Below are positions 44,697 through 53,375 of a stretch of DNA of 64,000 nucleotides, one piece after another. This DNA comes from Kiloniella sp. EL199 (GTDB taxonomy: Bacteria > Pseudomonadota > Alphaproteobacteria > Kiloniellales > Kiloniellaceae). A model generated the notes under the pieces. It had not been told where the DNA came from and did no database searches. It saw nothing but the letters and a program-made list of their open reading frames with translations. The stretch covers positions 744,001-808,000 of the forward strand of contig NZ_OMPU01000010.1 of assembly GCF_900313065.1 (NCBI RefSeq), in the 5' to 3' direction. Each line of letters starts with the position of its first letter. Position 1 is the stretch's first letter. Made by a program: the position numbers and the translations under genes.

Positions 44697-45783
44697 TTGT
44701 GGCCCCCGTATTTTCTTTTGGTTTCGTGTTTTCCCGTGCTTTATTTTCTTCTTGCAGAGTGCGGGTAAGGTTCCGGAGATACATGGTAAAGCCGGTTATA
44801 ATGGCGATCGTGACAATACCCATGAGCAAGAGACCGAGTTCATCTTCGTCCCTGAGGGCTTCGTAGAGAATTTTCATGGCAAGTGTTTCAACGATGACTA
44901 ATGATGAAACGGTGATAGCTGCTAATGACCAGATATCTTTTACAATCTTGCGATAATAAAGATATAGGCTGATATGCCCAAGAGCCCCGATGAAAGAGCC
45001 AATGAACACGCCATCATAAGCCTGATCAATATCGACGATTAACAGGACAATAGGAATATTCAGAGCGATCAGGATTGGAACAAGAATAATCCAGCGCGTC
45101 CATTTGGGGGTCAGCCAATGGCAAGAAGGTTTTCGGGATAATATTTCGCGTGTACAAAGGGCTAGGCCGTTGATAAGTGCAAGAAGAGGCAAGATTAGAA
45201 GTGTCCAGTCCCGTCCTACAAATGATCGGGCAATGGCAACCTGATCCCACCAAAGGCCTAAAAAGACATTAAAGATCACGAGCCAGAGAACCCAATGGGC
45301 TGCAAAGTTGGACAAGATGGTCCAACCAAGTATCAACAGGGACCAGACCATGAAAAGTTGATAGGCATCGGCCCCTGTCTGATAAATTTGCCCAAAAACG
45401 GCCAGGAAAACCCCGACAAAAACACTGGCTGATATCAGTGAAAGCTGGCCGGAAAGACGGCTCAGGTTACAGACACAGGCACTGATAATACTGGCTATGA
45501 TCGCAAACTGAATACCACCGAGTTTGTGAGCTGGTAACAGCTTGGCCCAGTTAAAGGCAAAGAAGTAAATCACGCCGGACAGGATCAAGCAGACACCAAA
45601 CCCCAGAAGTAACCGTGCCGCCCAGATGCCCCACTGTGTATGAGGTATGAGTTGTTGCAGGGCCACATCCCTTGCATTTTTATTGATTTTTCCATGGCTG
45701 TAAAGACGATCGACCAAGGCTCGGTTTGCCGGAATTCGATCCAATGATCGCGGAGAGTTTTCAGTTTGATCTGTCGTACTCAT
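44689..45783 (-). CDS. DUF2157 membrane protein
   Basis: The 364-aa protein has a cytoplasmic N-terminal segment (LVDRLYSHGKINKNARDVAL, typical of DUF2157) and about eight to ten membrane helices. It is the first gene of the three-gene membrane operon. A basic C-terminal tail follows the last helix. Function unknown. Confidence 0.85.
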   Translation of the reverse strand: MSTTDQTENSPRSLDRIPANRALVDRLYSHGKINKNARDVALQQLIPHTQWGIWAARLLLGFGVCLILSGVIYFFAFNWAKLLPAHKLGGIQFAIIASIISACVCNLSRLSGQLSLISASVFVGVFLAVFGQIYQTGADAYQLFMVWSLLILGWTILSNFAAHWVLWLVIFNVFLGLWWDQVAIARSFVGRDWTLLILPLLALINGLALCTREILSRKPSCHWLTPKWTRWIILVPILIALNIPIVLLIVDIDQAYDGVFIGSFIGALGHISLYLYYRKIVKDIWSLAAITVSSLVIVETLAMKILYEALRDEDELGLLLMGIVTIAIITGFTMYLRNLTRTLQEENKARENTKPKENTGATNV

Positions 45784-45959
45784 TGCTTTCCAACATGATT
45801 ATCTGACTGAGATCTGGATGCTTAGATCTTTATCATCTGTGGTTGTTTATGCGAGGTCAATTGGGATTTTGTATCATGTGTATCAGAATGAAATCATGAT
45901 TTCTCATGTGTTTGTTGCTGTATCTGGTTCTTGATAGAACACGAATATTGTTGATGTGG

Positions 45960-47000
45960 TTAAGTTGCCTTGATGGTAAAGAGTTCTGTTTCTTCCTGTC
46001 GTCCTCTTAGCTGTACAGTGGACAGATGTTGGGCGATATAATCTTTAGGCAGAGTGATACGATTTAAAAGTTCTGAAGAAATGATCAGCGGACAATCAAG
46101 GGTTTTACATTGTTGTTCAATACGCGCTGCCGTGTTGATTGTGTCGCCAAAGTATGAAATCTCCTGTTTCTGATCCCCACAATGACCAATGACGACAGGA
46201 CCACCATGAAGTCCGATACGAAAACTGGGAGTAAAACCAAATTTTTTCTCATATTTCGGGGCTTTGACATTTATGAGGCGGTTGATCGCAAAGCAGCATT
46301 GAATAACTCTTATATTTGCTGCGCCGGCACTTAGAGGCCAAGTAACGATAACCTGATCGCCAATATAGCGGTGAATTTCGCCGCCGTGTTCCAGAATAGG
46401 TTCCGTGATGTCAAAAAAGAATTCATTGATCATGTGTTGAACACCCAAATCACCAAGCCTTTCGGCCAGCGTGGTTGACCCAACAATATCCAGAAACATA
46501 AAGATTCTGTTTTCCTGAACGGGTTGTCTGTATTTTCCGAGCAAGATGTTAACCAGGGCGCGTGCGCCGATAATCCGTATGACCTGTGTTGTTGTTTGCA
46601 GAACGATAACGAGTATACCGACAATTATGAGAATTCTGATGTAATGTGCCTCAGTAAAAAATTCCAGATTAAACCTGCCTTCAAAGGTATAACCGCCAAG
46701 GATCGCCGTGAGCATAACAATGCAGACAACAACAAGAGATTTAATGGAAATTGCAGACAGAATGGACATCTTCCTTAAGAAGACGCCGTATTGGCTGGGC
46801 ACAAAAAATACCTCGAAAGCCCATAGCAGGCAGCTACCGAAAAGCCAGGTTGACCCACCCCGGATGAAAGTTATGGCAAAGCTGTTCTTGGGTGGCTCAT
46901 GGAGCGTGTAATGATCGTGTGTTTCTACAAAACCAACAAGAACCGACAGAAAAACGAGGGTGAGAAATAAGCGTATCCTGGATGCAGTTAAATGAGACAA
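45960..47000 (-). CDS. Membrane-bound class III adenylate/guanylate cyclase
   Basis: The 346-aa protein has four or so N-terminal membrane helices (to about residue 150) and a C-terminal class III cyclase domain (about 160-340): IFMFLDIVGSTTLAERLGD with the metal-binding Asp, HRYIGDQVIVTWP with the second Asp, and GPVVIGHCGDQKQEISYFGDTINTAARIE. Residues that bind metal and transition state appear present, so it should make cAMP (or cGMP) in response to a membrane signal. Monocistronic. Confidence 0.88.
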   Translation of the reverse strand: MSHLTASRIRLFLTLVFLSVLVGFVETHDHYTLHEPPKNSFAITFIRGGSTWLFGSCLLWAFEVFFVPSQYGVFLRKMSILSAISIKSLVVVCIVMLTAILGGYTFEGRFNLEFFTEAHYIRILIIVGILVIVLQTTTQVIRIIGARALVNILLGKYRQPVQENRIFMFLDIVGSTTLAERLGDLGVQHMINEFFFDITEPILEHGGEIHRYIGDQVIVTWPLSAGAANIRVIQCCFAINRLINVKAPKYEKKFGFTPSFRIGLHGGPVVIGHCGDQKQEISYFGDTINTAARIEQQCKTLDCPLIISSELLNRITLPKDYIAQHLSTVQLRGRQEETELFTIKAT

Positions 47001-47175
47001 ACGTATTTCCCCTGATAGAAATTATTTGAGACAGAAAGCATTCGATCTTAATTGAGATTATCTGGATTGTAGCATCATAGCATGCTCTATCGTCACCAGA
47101 ATGTAAGTAGTTAAAATATTCAAGGCCTGAGTCTTATTTGACGAACTTAGCCTACAAGAGAATAGCTGCTTAATA

Positions 47176-47451
47176 TTGACGTGTGTTTATTTGATTGTCA
47201 GGAACATCGGGGCACACAAAAGTGCTCCTGTGGCGCAGTTGGCCAAACGGGGAAACGCAATTATTTTTTCTGTTGATGAGTGGGTAAAGAGACCCGCTGG
47301 GAGTCTGTATATCATCGCAATGAAGTGCAGACAGAAACCTTTCAATTCGAAGTTTCTCGCGAGATTTTTGATTTCTGTGGGACGATTTTTGACCCCGTGG
47401 GATGACGATGAGCACAAGACAGCGATTGTTGTCGCCTGCTCAAGGGTTTAG
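47176..47451 (+). pseudogene. Decayed P-loop kinase-like gene
   Basis: The start reads VYLIVRNIGAHKSAPVAQLA then KRGNAIIFSVDEWVK, a clear match to P-loop kinases of the YLIVGNIGAGKST type, but the Walker A is damaged (Gly to Arg, Gly to His, Ser-Thr to Ser-Ala). About 100 expected codons are then missing, and the next recognisable part, FEVSREIFDFCGTIFDP, lies in another frame before the first frame resumes with PWDDDEHKTAIVV. This is an internally deleted, frameshifted remnant overlapping the RDD gene end by 4 nt. Confidence 0.6.
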
Positions 47452-48299
47452 AGCCAAGCGATATATGGTATATAAATAGCCTTTGTCAGATATAAGTACA
47501 GTGCCATGCCTATAAAACAAAAAAGGATCTGTTTGTCGCTATTATTTCTTTGAACAACTACGGTCTTAAGCCGATCATCCCAAGACGTACATTTGTCCAT
47601 GGTCAAGTCCAGATATCCGTAAATTTGTGTGATGAGTGATATTACGGGAATGCCAAACGCAAAGCCCTTCACGAGTACATGAAATTCTCTACTTATGGCT
47701 TCTTTGAAATTTAGAGAGGTATGATCCTTGGTTAATATCTTTATGCCAAATATAAATTTACCTGGGGTTGTTGCAAAGATTCTAAAACAGAAAATGTTGA
47801 AAAGAGCGGTTATGCTTAGAAGGAGTGTCTGTAGCAAAAGTAACAGACCCCAGAACTCTGCGAGGGTCAGTTGAGCGGTTACACTATATAGCTGACTTGG
47901 GGTTAGGTGAGAGAAAACAGGGAAAAGTACCAAATTTGCATAGATTGAGATATCAATCCAGCGGGCAAAATACCTTCTCCAGGGATGAGGGGCGAAATCG
48001 TTCCAAACATTGTCTGTGTTGGCATCGCTGATGTCTTTTGATGCTGTTACAGATGGGATCGTCTGGTTAAACTCTTCTTCGTTTAATTCTTCCCCGCTTG
48101 TCTGTTCCTCATTTATTTGTTCCCAAGTGAAATCACTTCTGAGAATTTTGAGTTCTTTATAGAAAAGCCATGTATCGCTGTCTTGGAGGCGCACAAAGCT
48201 ATAGCCAGCAATAACATTTGCCTTGAAAAGTTTGTAAAGTTCCAGCTTTGTTACAGGGCCGAATTCCTGATTATCTACCCAGTAGTACCATGATTCCAT
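47448..48299 (-). CDS. RDD-family membrane protein with GYF_2-like N-terminus
   Basis: The 283-aa protein starts with a GYF_2-like domain (WYYWVDNQEFGPVTKLELYK, about 1-55) followed by an acidic linker and an RDD domain with four or so membrane helices beginning HPWRRYFARWIDISIYANLV (about residue 105). RDD proteins are small membrane proteins, some with transport or scaffold roles; the GYF_2 part may bind a proline-rich partner. Single gene. Confidence 0.82.
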   Translation of the reverse strand: MESWYYWVDNQEFGPVTKLELYKLFKANVIAGYSFVRLQDSDTWLFYKELKILRSDFTWEQINEEQTSGEELNEEEFNQTIPSVTASKDISDANTDNVWNDFAPHPWRRYFARWIDISIYANLVLFPVFSHLTPSQLYSVTAQLTLAEFWGLLLLLQTLLLSITALFNIFCFRIFATTPGKFIFGIKILTKDHTSLNFKEAISREFHVLVKGFAFGIPVISLITQIYGYLDLTMDKCTSWDDRLKTVVVQRNNSDKQILFCFIGMALYLYLTKAIYIPYIAWL

Positions 48300-48340
48300 A
48301 AGTTACCTGATTTTGAGAGAAGGGTGACGACGTTTGATAT

Positions 48341-48546
48341 TTATGCTGGATCAGCTTCCATGGCCAGATAGTCAGCTTCGCTATGTCAAAAGTAATGGTT
48401 TGTCATTCATCTTCGCGGGTGAGAAAGAGAACCCCGCAGCTTCCTTCTAGGTTGCTCAGAGAAGGCAGTGACTTTTTGTCTGCATAGGCTGTCAGGGTAT
48501 CAGATTTTGCAAGGTCAAAACGGGCGGTCCAGATACGGGCAATCAT
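48341..48546 (-). pseudogene. Remnant of an antibiotic biosynthesis monooxygenase-like (ABM) gene
   Basis: ATG at 48546 overlaps the tpm stop (ATGA) and opens a 47-codon frame, MIARIWTARFDLAKSDTLTA and LPSLSNLEGSCGVLFLTRE, that follows the first half of ABM-domain proteins. It then hits TGA at 48403; in the next frame HSEADYLAMEADPA resembles the second half and stops at 48341. The gene appears to have been the second gene of an operon with tpm before decay. Confidence 0.5.
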
Positions 48547-49178
48547 GTTTTTAATATCCACACACTCTGTGTTGACGGAAATTGACCGCGTAACCCGTTT
48601 GGAACAGGTTCCGAGCCAAGAAGCTTTATAGAATAATGGGCGCTATAGTAGGTTTGAACCATATCCTGATCAACGGAAAAAGGTGGTCCATTGGTCAGGC
48701 TTTGATCATAGCTATAGGTTAATAATAGATGTGGTGCCTTATTGGTAATTGTTATCAGATGCTTTGTGTATTTCTGCCGCATGTCTTCTGGCAGGGCGAC
48801 AAGAGCTGCTCTGTCGTATATCGCATCAACTTGTCCAAGAATTGATCTTGTCAGGTCGAAAAAATTACCGACAAGGATGTCAATGTTTTTTGCATGATAA
48901 TGTTTTAACTCACCCAATTGTGTTACTTCGGGCTCCAGACTTAAACTGTCGAAAAGCTGGGTGATTGCAAGACCGCTTAATTCTACACCAACGACCTGAT
49001 GTCCTTTGGATAATAGCCACTGAATATCAAGTGTTTTGCCACACAATGGAACAAAAATGCGGCTGTTGTCTTTTAGATCAAGTTCGTGAAAATGGTTAAT
49101 CAATCTTGGGTTGGGTTTTGGTTCATGAAACCCGATTTGATTGGTTTGCCATCTGTTATGCCAAAAATCTTCTTCCAT
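48543..49178 (-). CDS. tpm: Thiopurine S-methyltransferase
   Basis: The 211-aa protein shows the bacterial TPMT pattern: DFWHNRWQTNQIGFHEPKPN at the start, RIFVPLCGKTLDIQWLL with the SAM-binding loop, GHQVVGVELSGLAI, and YDRAALVALPEDMRQKY. It transfers methyl from S-adenosylmethionine to thiopurines in vitro; in bacteria it is linked to selenium and tellurium methylation. ATG at 49178 is chosen over TTG 11 codons upstream because it gives the family-normal N-terminus. Confidence 0.9.
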   Translation of the reverse strand: MEEDFWHNRWQTNQIGFHEPKPNPRLINHFHELDLKDNSRIFVPLCGKTLDIQWLLSKGHQVVGVELSGLAITQLFDSLSLEPEVTQLGELKHYHAKNIDILVGNFFDLTRSILGQVDAIYDRAALVALPEDMRQKYTKHLITITNKAPHLLLTYSYDQSLTNGPPFSVDQDMVQTYYSAHYSIKLLGSEPVPNGLRGQFPSTQSVWILKT

Positions 49179-49401
49179 TGTATCTACCGACCAGTTGTTG
49201 AGTACAGGCAATTTTTAATGCTTCAAGTCAACTTGAGGTCAAGTGAAAACTGAATTGATTGTTTAAATAATCAGTTGTCTCGGCTGGTAAAGTCGAAAGC
49301 GATTAAAATATTTTATAGGGTTTTTATATTTGAAGGGAATGATTGTCTGTAGTGTTACCTAATTGAGTGCGGACACTTTCACGCATATTAAAATACTGGC
49401 T

Positions 49402-50286
49402 TCAGAATTGTTTCCATACTTCTTTTGCAATTGTGTCTATTTTATCTGGTGCGCAATAGAGCGATAGTATGAGAGGCGTTTCCCATTTCTCGTCTCCAAC
49501 CGAAGTCAACGTGCCGTTTTCTAATTCAGCTTTAATTGCAGAATAGGGCATCCAGGCGATACCCCCTCCGGTTATCAAGCGGCGTTTTAATGCTTCTACT
49601 AAGCCATCCATATATCGTATATCCAGATGGGTTGATTTATTACCTATAATGTGTTCGACAACTTCTCCTAAAAAAGAGCTGCTTTCGTATGCTAGATATG
49701 GAATGTTTTTTTTATGGTGACCAGGTAAGGCCCATTGATTTTCTAAAGATGTATCTTTTCTGGCAACTGGCATCAACTGATCAATAAGGATATCTTTTCT
49801 GGCAAAGTTTGTTTCATCTAATACCGGATTTACTTCAGCATGCCGATAACAAAGCAGAAATTCGCATGCTGCTTCATCAAGAAGCTGACAGCATGTACTT
49901 AGACTGTCTGAGATAACTCGGATACGAAGATCCCGAATGGATTGCTCCAATTCTTCGATACGAGGAGCCAGATAGTGCACAGAGATTGTATGCAGAACAG
50001 CAAAGCGTACAAACTTACTGTTCCCTTGATCTTGATCCCGAATGGATTGTCTCGCTTCACTAAGACGGGCTATTGCTTCTTTTGCGACAGGTAAAAATTG
50101 TTCCCCGGCATATGAGAGACGAATAGGAAAGTTTGCACGATCAACTAAAGGCACGCCAATCCAGCTTTCCAGGGATTTTATACGTCTGCTGAATGCTGAT
50201 TGGGTTATATTTCTTTCATCTGCTGCGCGAGTAAAGTTAAGTGTGCGCCCCAGACAAACAAAATCTCTTAACCAATTTATGTCCAT
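49402..50286 (-). CDS. LysR-family regulator of the divergent desulfhydrase/transporter module
   Basis: The 294-aa protein has the LysR helix-turn-helix (MDINWLRDFVCLGRTLNFTRA, NITQSAFSRRIKSLESWIG) and an effector domain. It is divergent from the gene at 50447 and separated by 160 bp containing a TCATTGAGTT/AATTCAATGA inverted repeat, the usual setting for control of the adjacent operon by its substrate. Confidence 0.88.
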   Translation of the reverse strand: MDINWLRDFVCLGRTLNFTRAADERNITQSAFSRRIKSLESWIGVPLVDRANFPIRLSYAGEQFLPVAKEAIARLSEARQSIRDQDQGNSKFVRFAVLHTISVHYLAPRIEELEQSIRDLRIRVISDSLSTCCQLLDEAACEFLLCYRHAEVNPVLDETNFARKDILIDQLMPVARKDTSLENQWALPGHHKKNIPYLAYESSSFLGEVVEHIIGNKSTHLDIRYMDGLVEALKRRLITGGGIAWMPYSAIKAELENGTLTSVGDEKWETPLILSLYCAPDKIDTIAKEVWKQF

Positions 50287-50319
50287 TTTGTACCTTCCCA
50301 GTATTCAAAATAATTGAAA

Positions 50320-50354
50320 TCATTGAGTTATGCAATAATGGAATAATTCAATGA
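50320..50354. promoter_or_regulatory. Inverted repeat in the LysR-desulfhydrase promoter
   Basis: TCATTGAGTT (50320-50329) pairs with AATTCAATGA (50345-50354) with one mismatch over a 15-nt spacer. It lies between the divergent LysR and desulfhydrase genes and is a candidate LysR binding site. Confidence 0.4.
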
Positions 50355-50446
50355 AATCTTTGAATTGGAGATTTTTCAGGACATCGTTTTATGATTTGTA
50401 GGATTTCTTAATTACTTCAACATGAAAATAGAACGGTAGTATTGTA

Positions 50447-51457
50447 ATGCATCTTGCTCGTTTTCCCCGGATTAAACTTGGTCATTTTCCTACGCCACTT
50501 GAAAAACTCGAAAATCTGACGCGGGCACTAGGTGGACCCAATATTTACATCAAGAGAGATGATTGTACTGGTTTGGCGACTGGTGGCAATAAAACGCGCA
50601 AGCTGGAATTTCTTGTTGCTGATGCAGTTGCTAAAGGTGCAGATACACTAGTGACACAGGGTGCGACACAATCTAACCATGTTCGACAAACTGCAGCAGC
50701 AGCAAGAGTTGTTGGAATGGAATGCCATGCCCTTTTGGAACGTCGTGTTGAAAATATGGGTGATGGCTATGAAGCTGCGGGTAATGTCCTGTTAGACGAT
50801 ATTCTTAAGTGTGAATATGATTTTCGCCCTAATGGCGTTGATATGAATGCAGAGGCTCAGGCATTAGCTGAAAGTTTACGCGAGAAGGGGAAAAAACCGT
50901 ATTTTATACCTGGTGGTGGCTCAAATACAATTGGTGCACTGGGGTATGCGAACGCGATTGAAGAGCTGATTTATCAAGCTGATAGCACTAATTTAAAAAT
51001 CGACAAGATTGTCCATGCAACAGGCAGTGCAGGGACGCAAGCCGGAATTCTGGCCGGTCTTCACGCAATGAGTGCGCCTATTGATGTCATCGGTATTTCT
51101 GTGCGTGCAAAACGCGATGCCCAGATTGCCAACGTCCACAAACTGGCCGCCGCTACAGCAGAACTTATTGGCGTCAAAACAGAACTGAAAACTGATATGG
51201 TCGAGGCTTATGACGATTATGTTGGATCAGGCTACGGTCAGCCAACAGATAGCATGGTTGAAGCAATTTCGTTGGTTGCACAAGAAGAGGGGATTTTTCT
51301 GGACCCTGTTTATTCCGGTAAAGGTATGGCTGGTTTGATTGGCTTGATACGTCAGGGTGTTTTGAAAAAAGGCGAAAATGTTGTCTTTATTCATACTGGT
51401 GGTTCAGCATCCCTGTTTGCCTATCAACACTTGTTTTCAGGTCAAAAAGCAGCTTAG
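50447..51457 (+). CDS. D-cysteine desulfhydrase / L-cysteate sulfo-lyase family PLP enzyme
   Basis: The 336-aa fold type II PLP enzyme follows the DcyD/CuyA/ACC deaminase pattern: PTPLEKLENLTRALGG, YIKRDDCTGLATGGNKTRKLE with the Schiff-base Lys, TQGATQSNHVRQTAAAA, FIPGGGSNTIGALGY, VHATGSAGTQAGILAGL, and LDPVYSGKGMAGLI. The enzyme splits a sulfur- or sulfonate-bearing three-carbon amino acid to pyruvate, ammonia and sulfide or sulfite; CuyA, DcyD and ACC deaminase cannot be separated by eye. It heads a module with a hydrolase and a ProXVW-type importer, under a LysR gene. Confidence 0.85.
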   Translation: MHLARFPRIKLGHFPTPLEKLENLTRALGGPNIYIKRDDCTGLATGGNKTRKLEFLVADAVAKGADTLVTQGATQSNHVRQTAAAARVVGMECHALLERRVENMGDGYEAAGNVLLDDILKCEYDFRPNGVDMNAEAQALAESLREKGKKPYFIPGGGSNTIGALGYANAIEELIYQADSTNLKIDKIVHATGSAGTQAGILAGLHAMSAPIDVIGISVRAKRDAQIANVHKLAAATAELIGVKTELKTDMVEAYDDYVGSGYGQPTDSMVEAISLVAQEEGIFLDPVYSGKGMAGLIGLIRQGVLKKGENVVFIHTGGSASLFAYQHLFSGQKAA

Positions 51458-51473
51458 GCGCGAGGGCGAAACC

Positions 51474-52262
51474 GTGCTTGATGTCAAAAGTAAAACAGAT
51501 GACAACCTGCTTGTCCATTTAAGGGCAGGTAGCGGTGATCCGCTGGTTTTTGTTCATGGCTATCTTGGTGGTGCAAAAGCTTGGGAGGATCAGGTTCAGG
51601 CCTTTAGGCAGGATTTTGATGTTATTGCACCCGAGCTTCCGGGGTATGGAGCAAGCTATGCAAAAGAAGCAAGTTCCAGTATTGATGGATATGCAAACCA
51701 GATATTAAAATTTCTTACCAAAATTGATGTGCAAAAGTTCCATTTGGTTGGTCATTCAATGGGAGGAATGATTGCCCAGCACATAACGAAGATGGCTCCG
51801 GACAGAGTGGATCATTTGATTTGCTATGGTACCGGCCCTTTGGGAATGATGCCCAATCGATTTGAAACGCTGGACCAATCTCGCAAACGATTACGAAATG
51901 ACGGAGTAAAGGCCACTGCGGAACGTATCGCGTCGACATGGTTCATAAATGGAGAGCATGCACTGCGTTATAAGGAATGTGCATTGCTGAACGATAATGT
52001 CACTACTGAAACGGCTTTGGCTGGGCTGAAGGCAATGGAAACATGGGATGGTCGTGATGCAATGTCATCTATTGACCAAAAAACCCTGGTTCTATGGGGT
52101 GACCGAGATCAATCTTATGATTGGGCACAGCCTGAATCACTTTGGACAGGGATAAGAAAGAGTAGTTTGGCAGTTATGCCTGATTGCGGGCATAACGCGC
52201 ACATGGAGAATCCCGAACTTTTTAATTCTATTCTAAGGAAGTTTTTACCGGAGAGAAAATGA
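51474..52262 (+). CDS. Alpha/beta hydrolase
   Basis: A 262-aa alpha/beta hydrolase: FVHGYLGGAKAWEDQV with the oxyanion loop, the nucleophile elbow LVGHSMGGMIAQ, a late acid region (VLWGDRDQSY) and catalytic His in DCGHNAHMENPE. GTG at 51474 with GAGGG 7-9 nt upstream is preferred; it lies 16 nt behind the desulfhydrase stop, so the genes are co-transcribed. Ester or amide hydrolysis of the imported compound, releasing the lyase substrate, is a reasonable inference. Confidence 0.8.
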   Translation: MLDVKSKTDDNLLVHLRAGSGDPLVFVHGYLGGAKAWEDQVQAFRQDFDVIAPELPGYGASYAKEASSSIDGYANQILKFLTKIDVQKFHLVGHSMGGMIAQHITKMAPDRVDHLICYGTGPLGMMPNRFETLDQSRKRLRNDGVKATAERIASTWFINGEHALRYKECALLNDNVTTETALAGLKAMETWDGRDAMSSIDQKTLVLWGDRDQSYDWAQPESLWTGIRKSSLAVMPDCGHNAHMENPELFNSILRKFLPERK

Positions 52263-52352
52263 AAGTCGAGGTGCTGGGTTGCCTCATAGAATCAACTATA
52301 AATGATCAAAGGATTCCGGTGCTTGAGATCATAACGAACTGTGGAGTATGAA

Positions 52353-53315
52353 ATGAAACACAAAATTCTAGGAGCTGCGTTTGCTGCAACGTTACTTGCG
52401 TCTTCATCAATAGCATCAGCTAGCGAGAAGGTGAAAATTGGGGCGCCGGCATGGACTGGTGCCCAGGCAATTGCACATTTGATTGCTGAAGTTGTCGAGA
52501 CTAGGATTGGCGGTGAGGCCGAACTGGTGCCCGGTAATAATGCGAGCATCTTTCAGGCGATGGATCAAGGTAAAGGTGATATTGATGTCCATCCAGATGT
52601 TTGGTTGCCTAACCAGGAAAGCTTTACAAAGAAGTATGTAGATGGTGCAGGCACTGTTGCCTTGTCCCAAAAACCATATGAAGGCCGGCAGAGTTTTTGT
52701 GTTTCCAAAGAGTTTTCGGAAAAAAATAATGTAACATCAATTTTTGATTTGGCCCGCCCGGAAATAGCTTCTTTGATGGATAGTGATGGGAATGGCAAGG
52801 GTGAAATCTGGATTGGTGCTCCTGGCTGGGCTTCTGCTAACGTGAATGAAGTAAAGGTTCGCGATTATGGCTTAATGCCCTTTATGGAACCAATTCGTGC
52901 AGATCAAGCGGTTATGACGGCAACTGTTGGTGATAGTGTCCGTAAGGGCATTGGGTATGCGTTTTATTGTTATGCACCTCATGCAATCTGGTACCAGTTT
53001 GATATTGTTCCATTATCAGAGCCAGAATATGATCCTGCCAAGTACATTGCTATTCAGCCGTCTGATGATCCTGACTGGTTTAACAAGTCCAAAGTAATGA
53101 CTGCTGATGCTCTCAAAAAAGTGCAAATTGCCTATTCTAAATCTTTGATTGAACGTTCTCCTGCGATTGCTGAATTGTTGCAGAACATGCAGCTTGATGC
53201 TGAGATGGTATCCGAATTTGCTTATCAGATTGAAGGCGGTGACGATCCTGCAGACGTCGTCAAAACCTGGGTTGCTGAAAACTCCGAGCGTGTTGATAGC
53301 TGGTTGGGTCTGTAA
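52353..53315 (+). CDS. ProX/OpuAC-type ABC transporter substrate-binding protein
   Basis: The protein of 320 aa has a signal peptide (LGAAFAATLLASSSIASA) and an OpuAC-type domain: VKIGAPAWTGAQAIAHLIAE, the DVHPDVWLPNQ segment, YEGRQSFCVSKEF and a C-terminal helix ending SERVDSWLGL. The family binds quaternary ammonium or betaine-like zwitterions in the periplasm; several tryptophans that form the binding box appear conserved. ATG at 52353 with GGAG upstream is chosen over a GTG four codons earlier. The ATPase and permease follow. Confidence 0.85.
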   Translation: MKHKILGAAFAATLLASSSIASASEKVKIGAPAWTGAQAIAHLIAEVVETRIGGEAELVPGNNASIFQAMDQGKGDIDVHPDVWLPNQESFTKKYVDGAGTVALSQKPYEGRQSFCVSKEFSEKNNVTSIFDLARPEIASLMDSDGNGKGEIWIGAPGWASANVNEVKVRDYGLMPFMEPIRADQAVMTATVGDSVRKGIGYAFYCYAPHAIWYQFDIVPLSEPEYDPAKYIAIQPSDDPDWFNKSKVMTADALKKVQIAYSKSLIERSPAIAELLQNMQLDAEMVSEFAYQIEGGDDPADVVKTWVAENSERVDSWLGL

Positions 53316-53375
53316 TCCCTTTGGTTGACGTATATAGTGTCATGTTGGTGGGCAACATGACACTATAATAAATTG

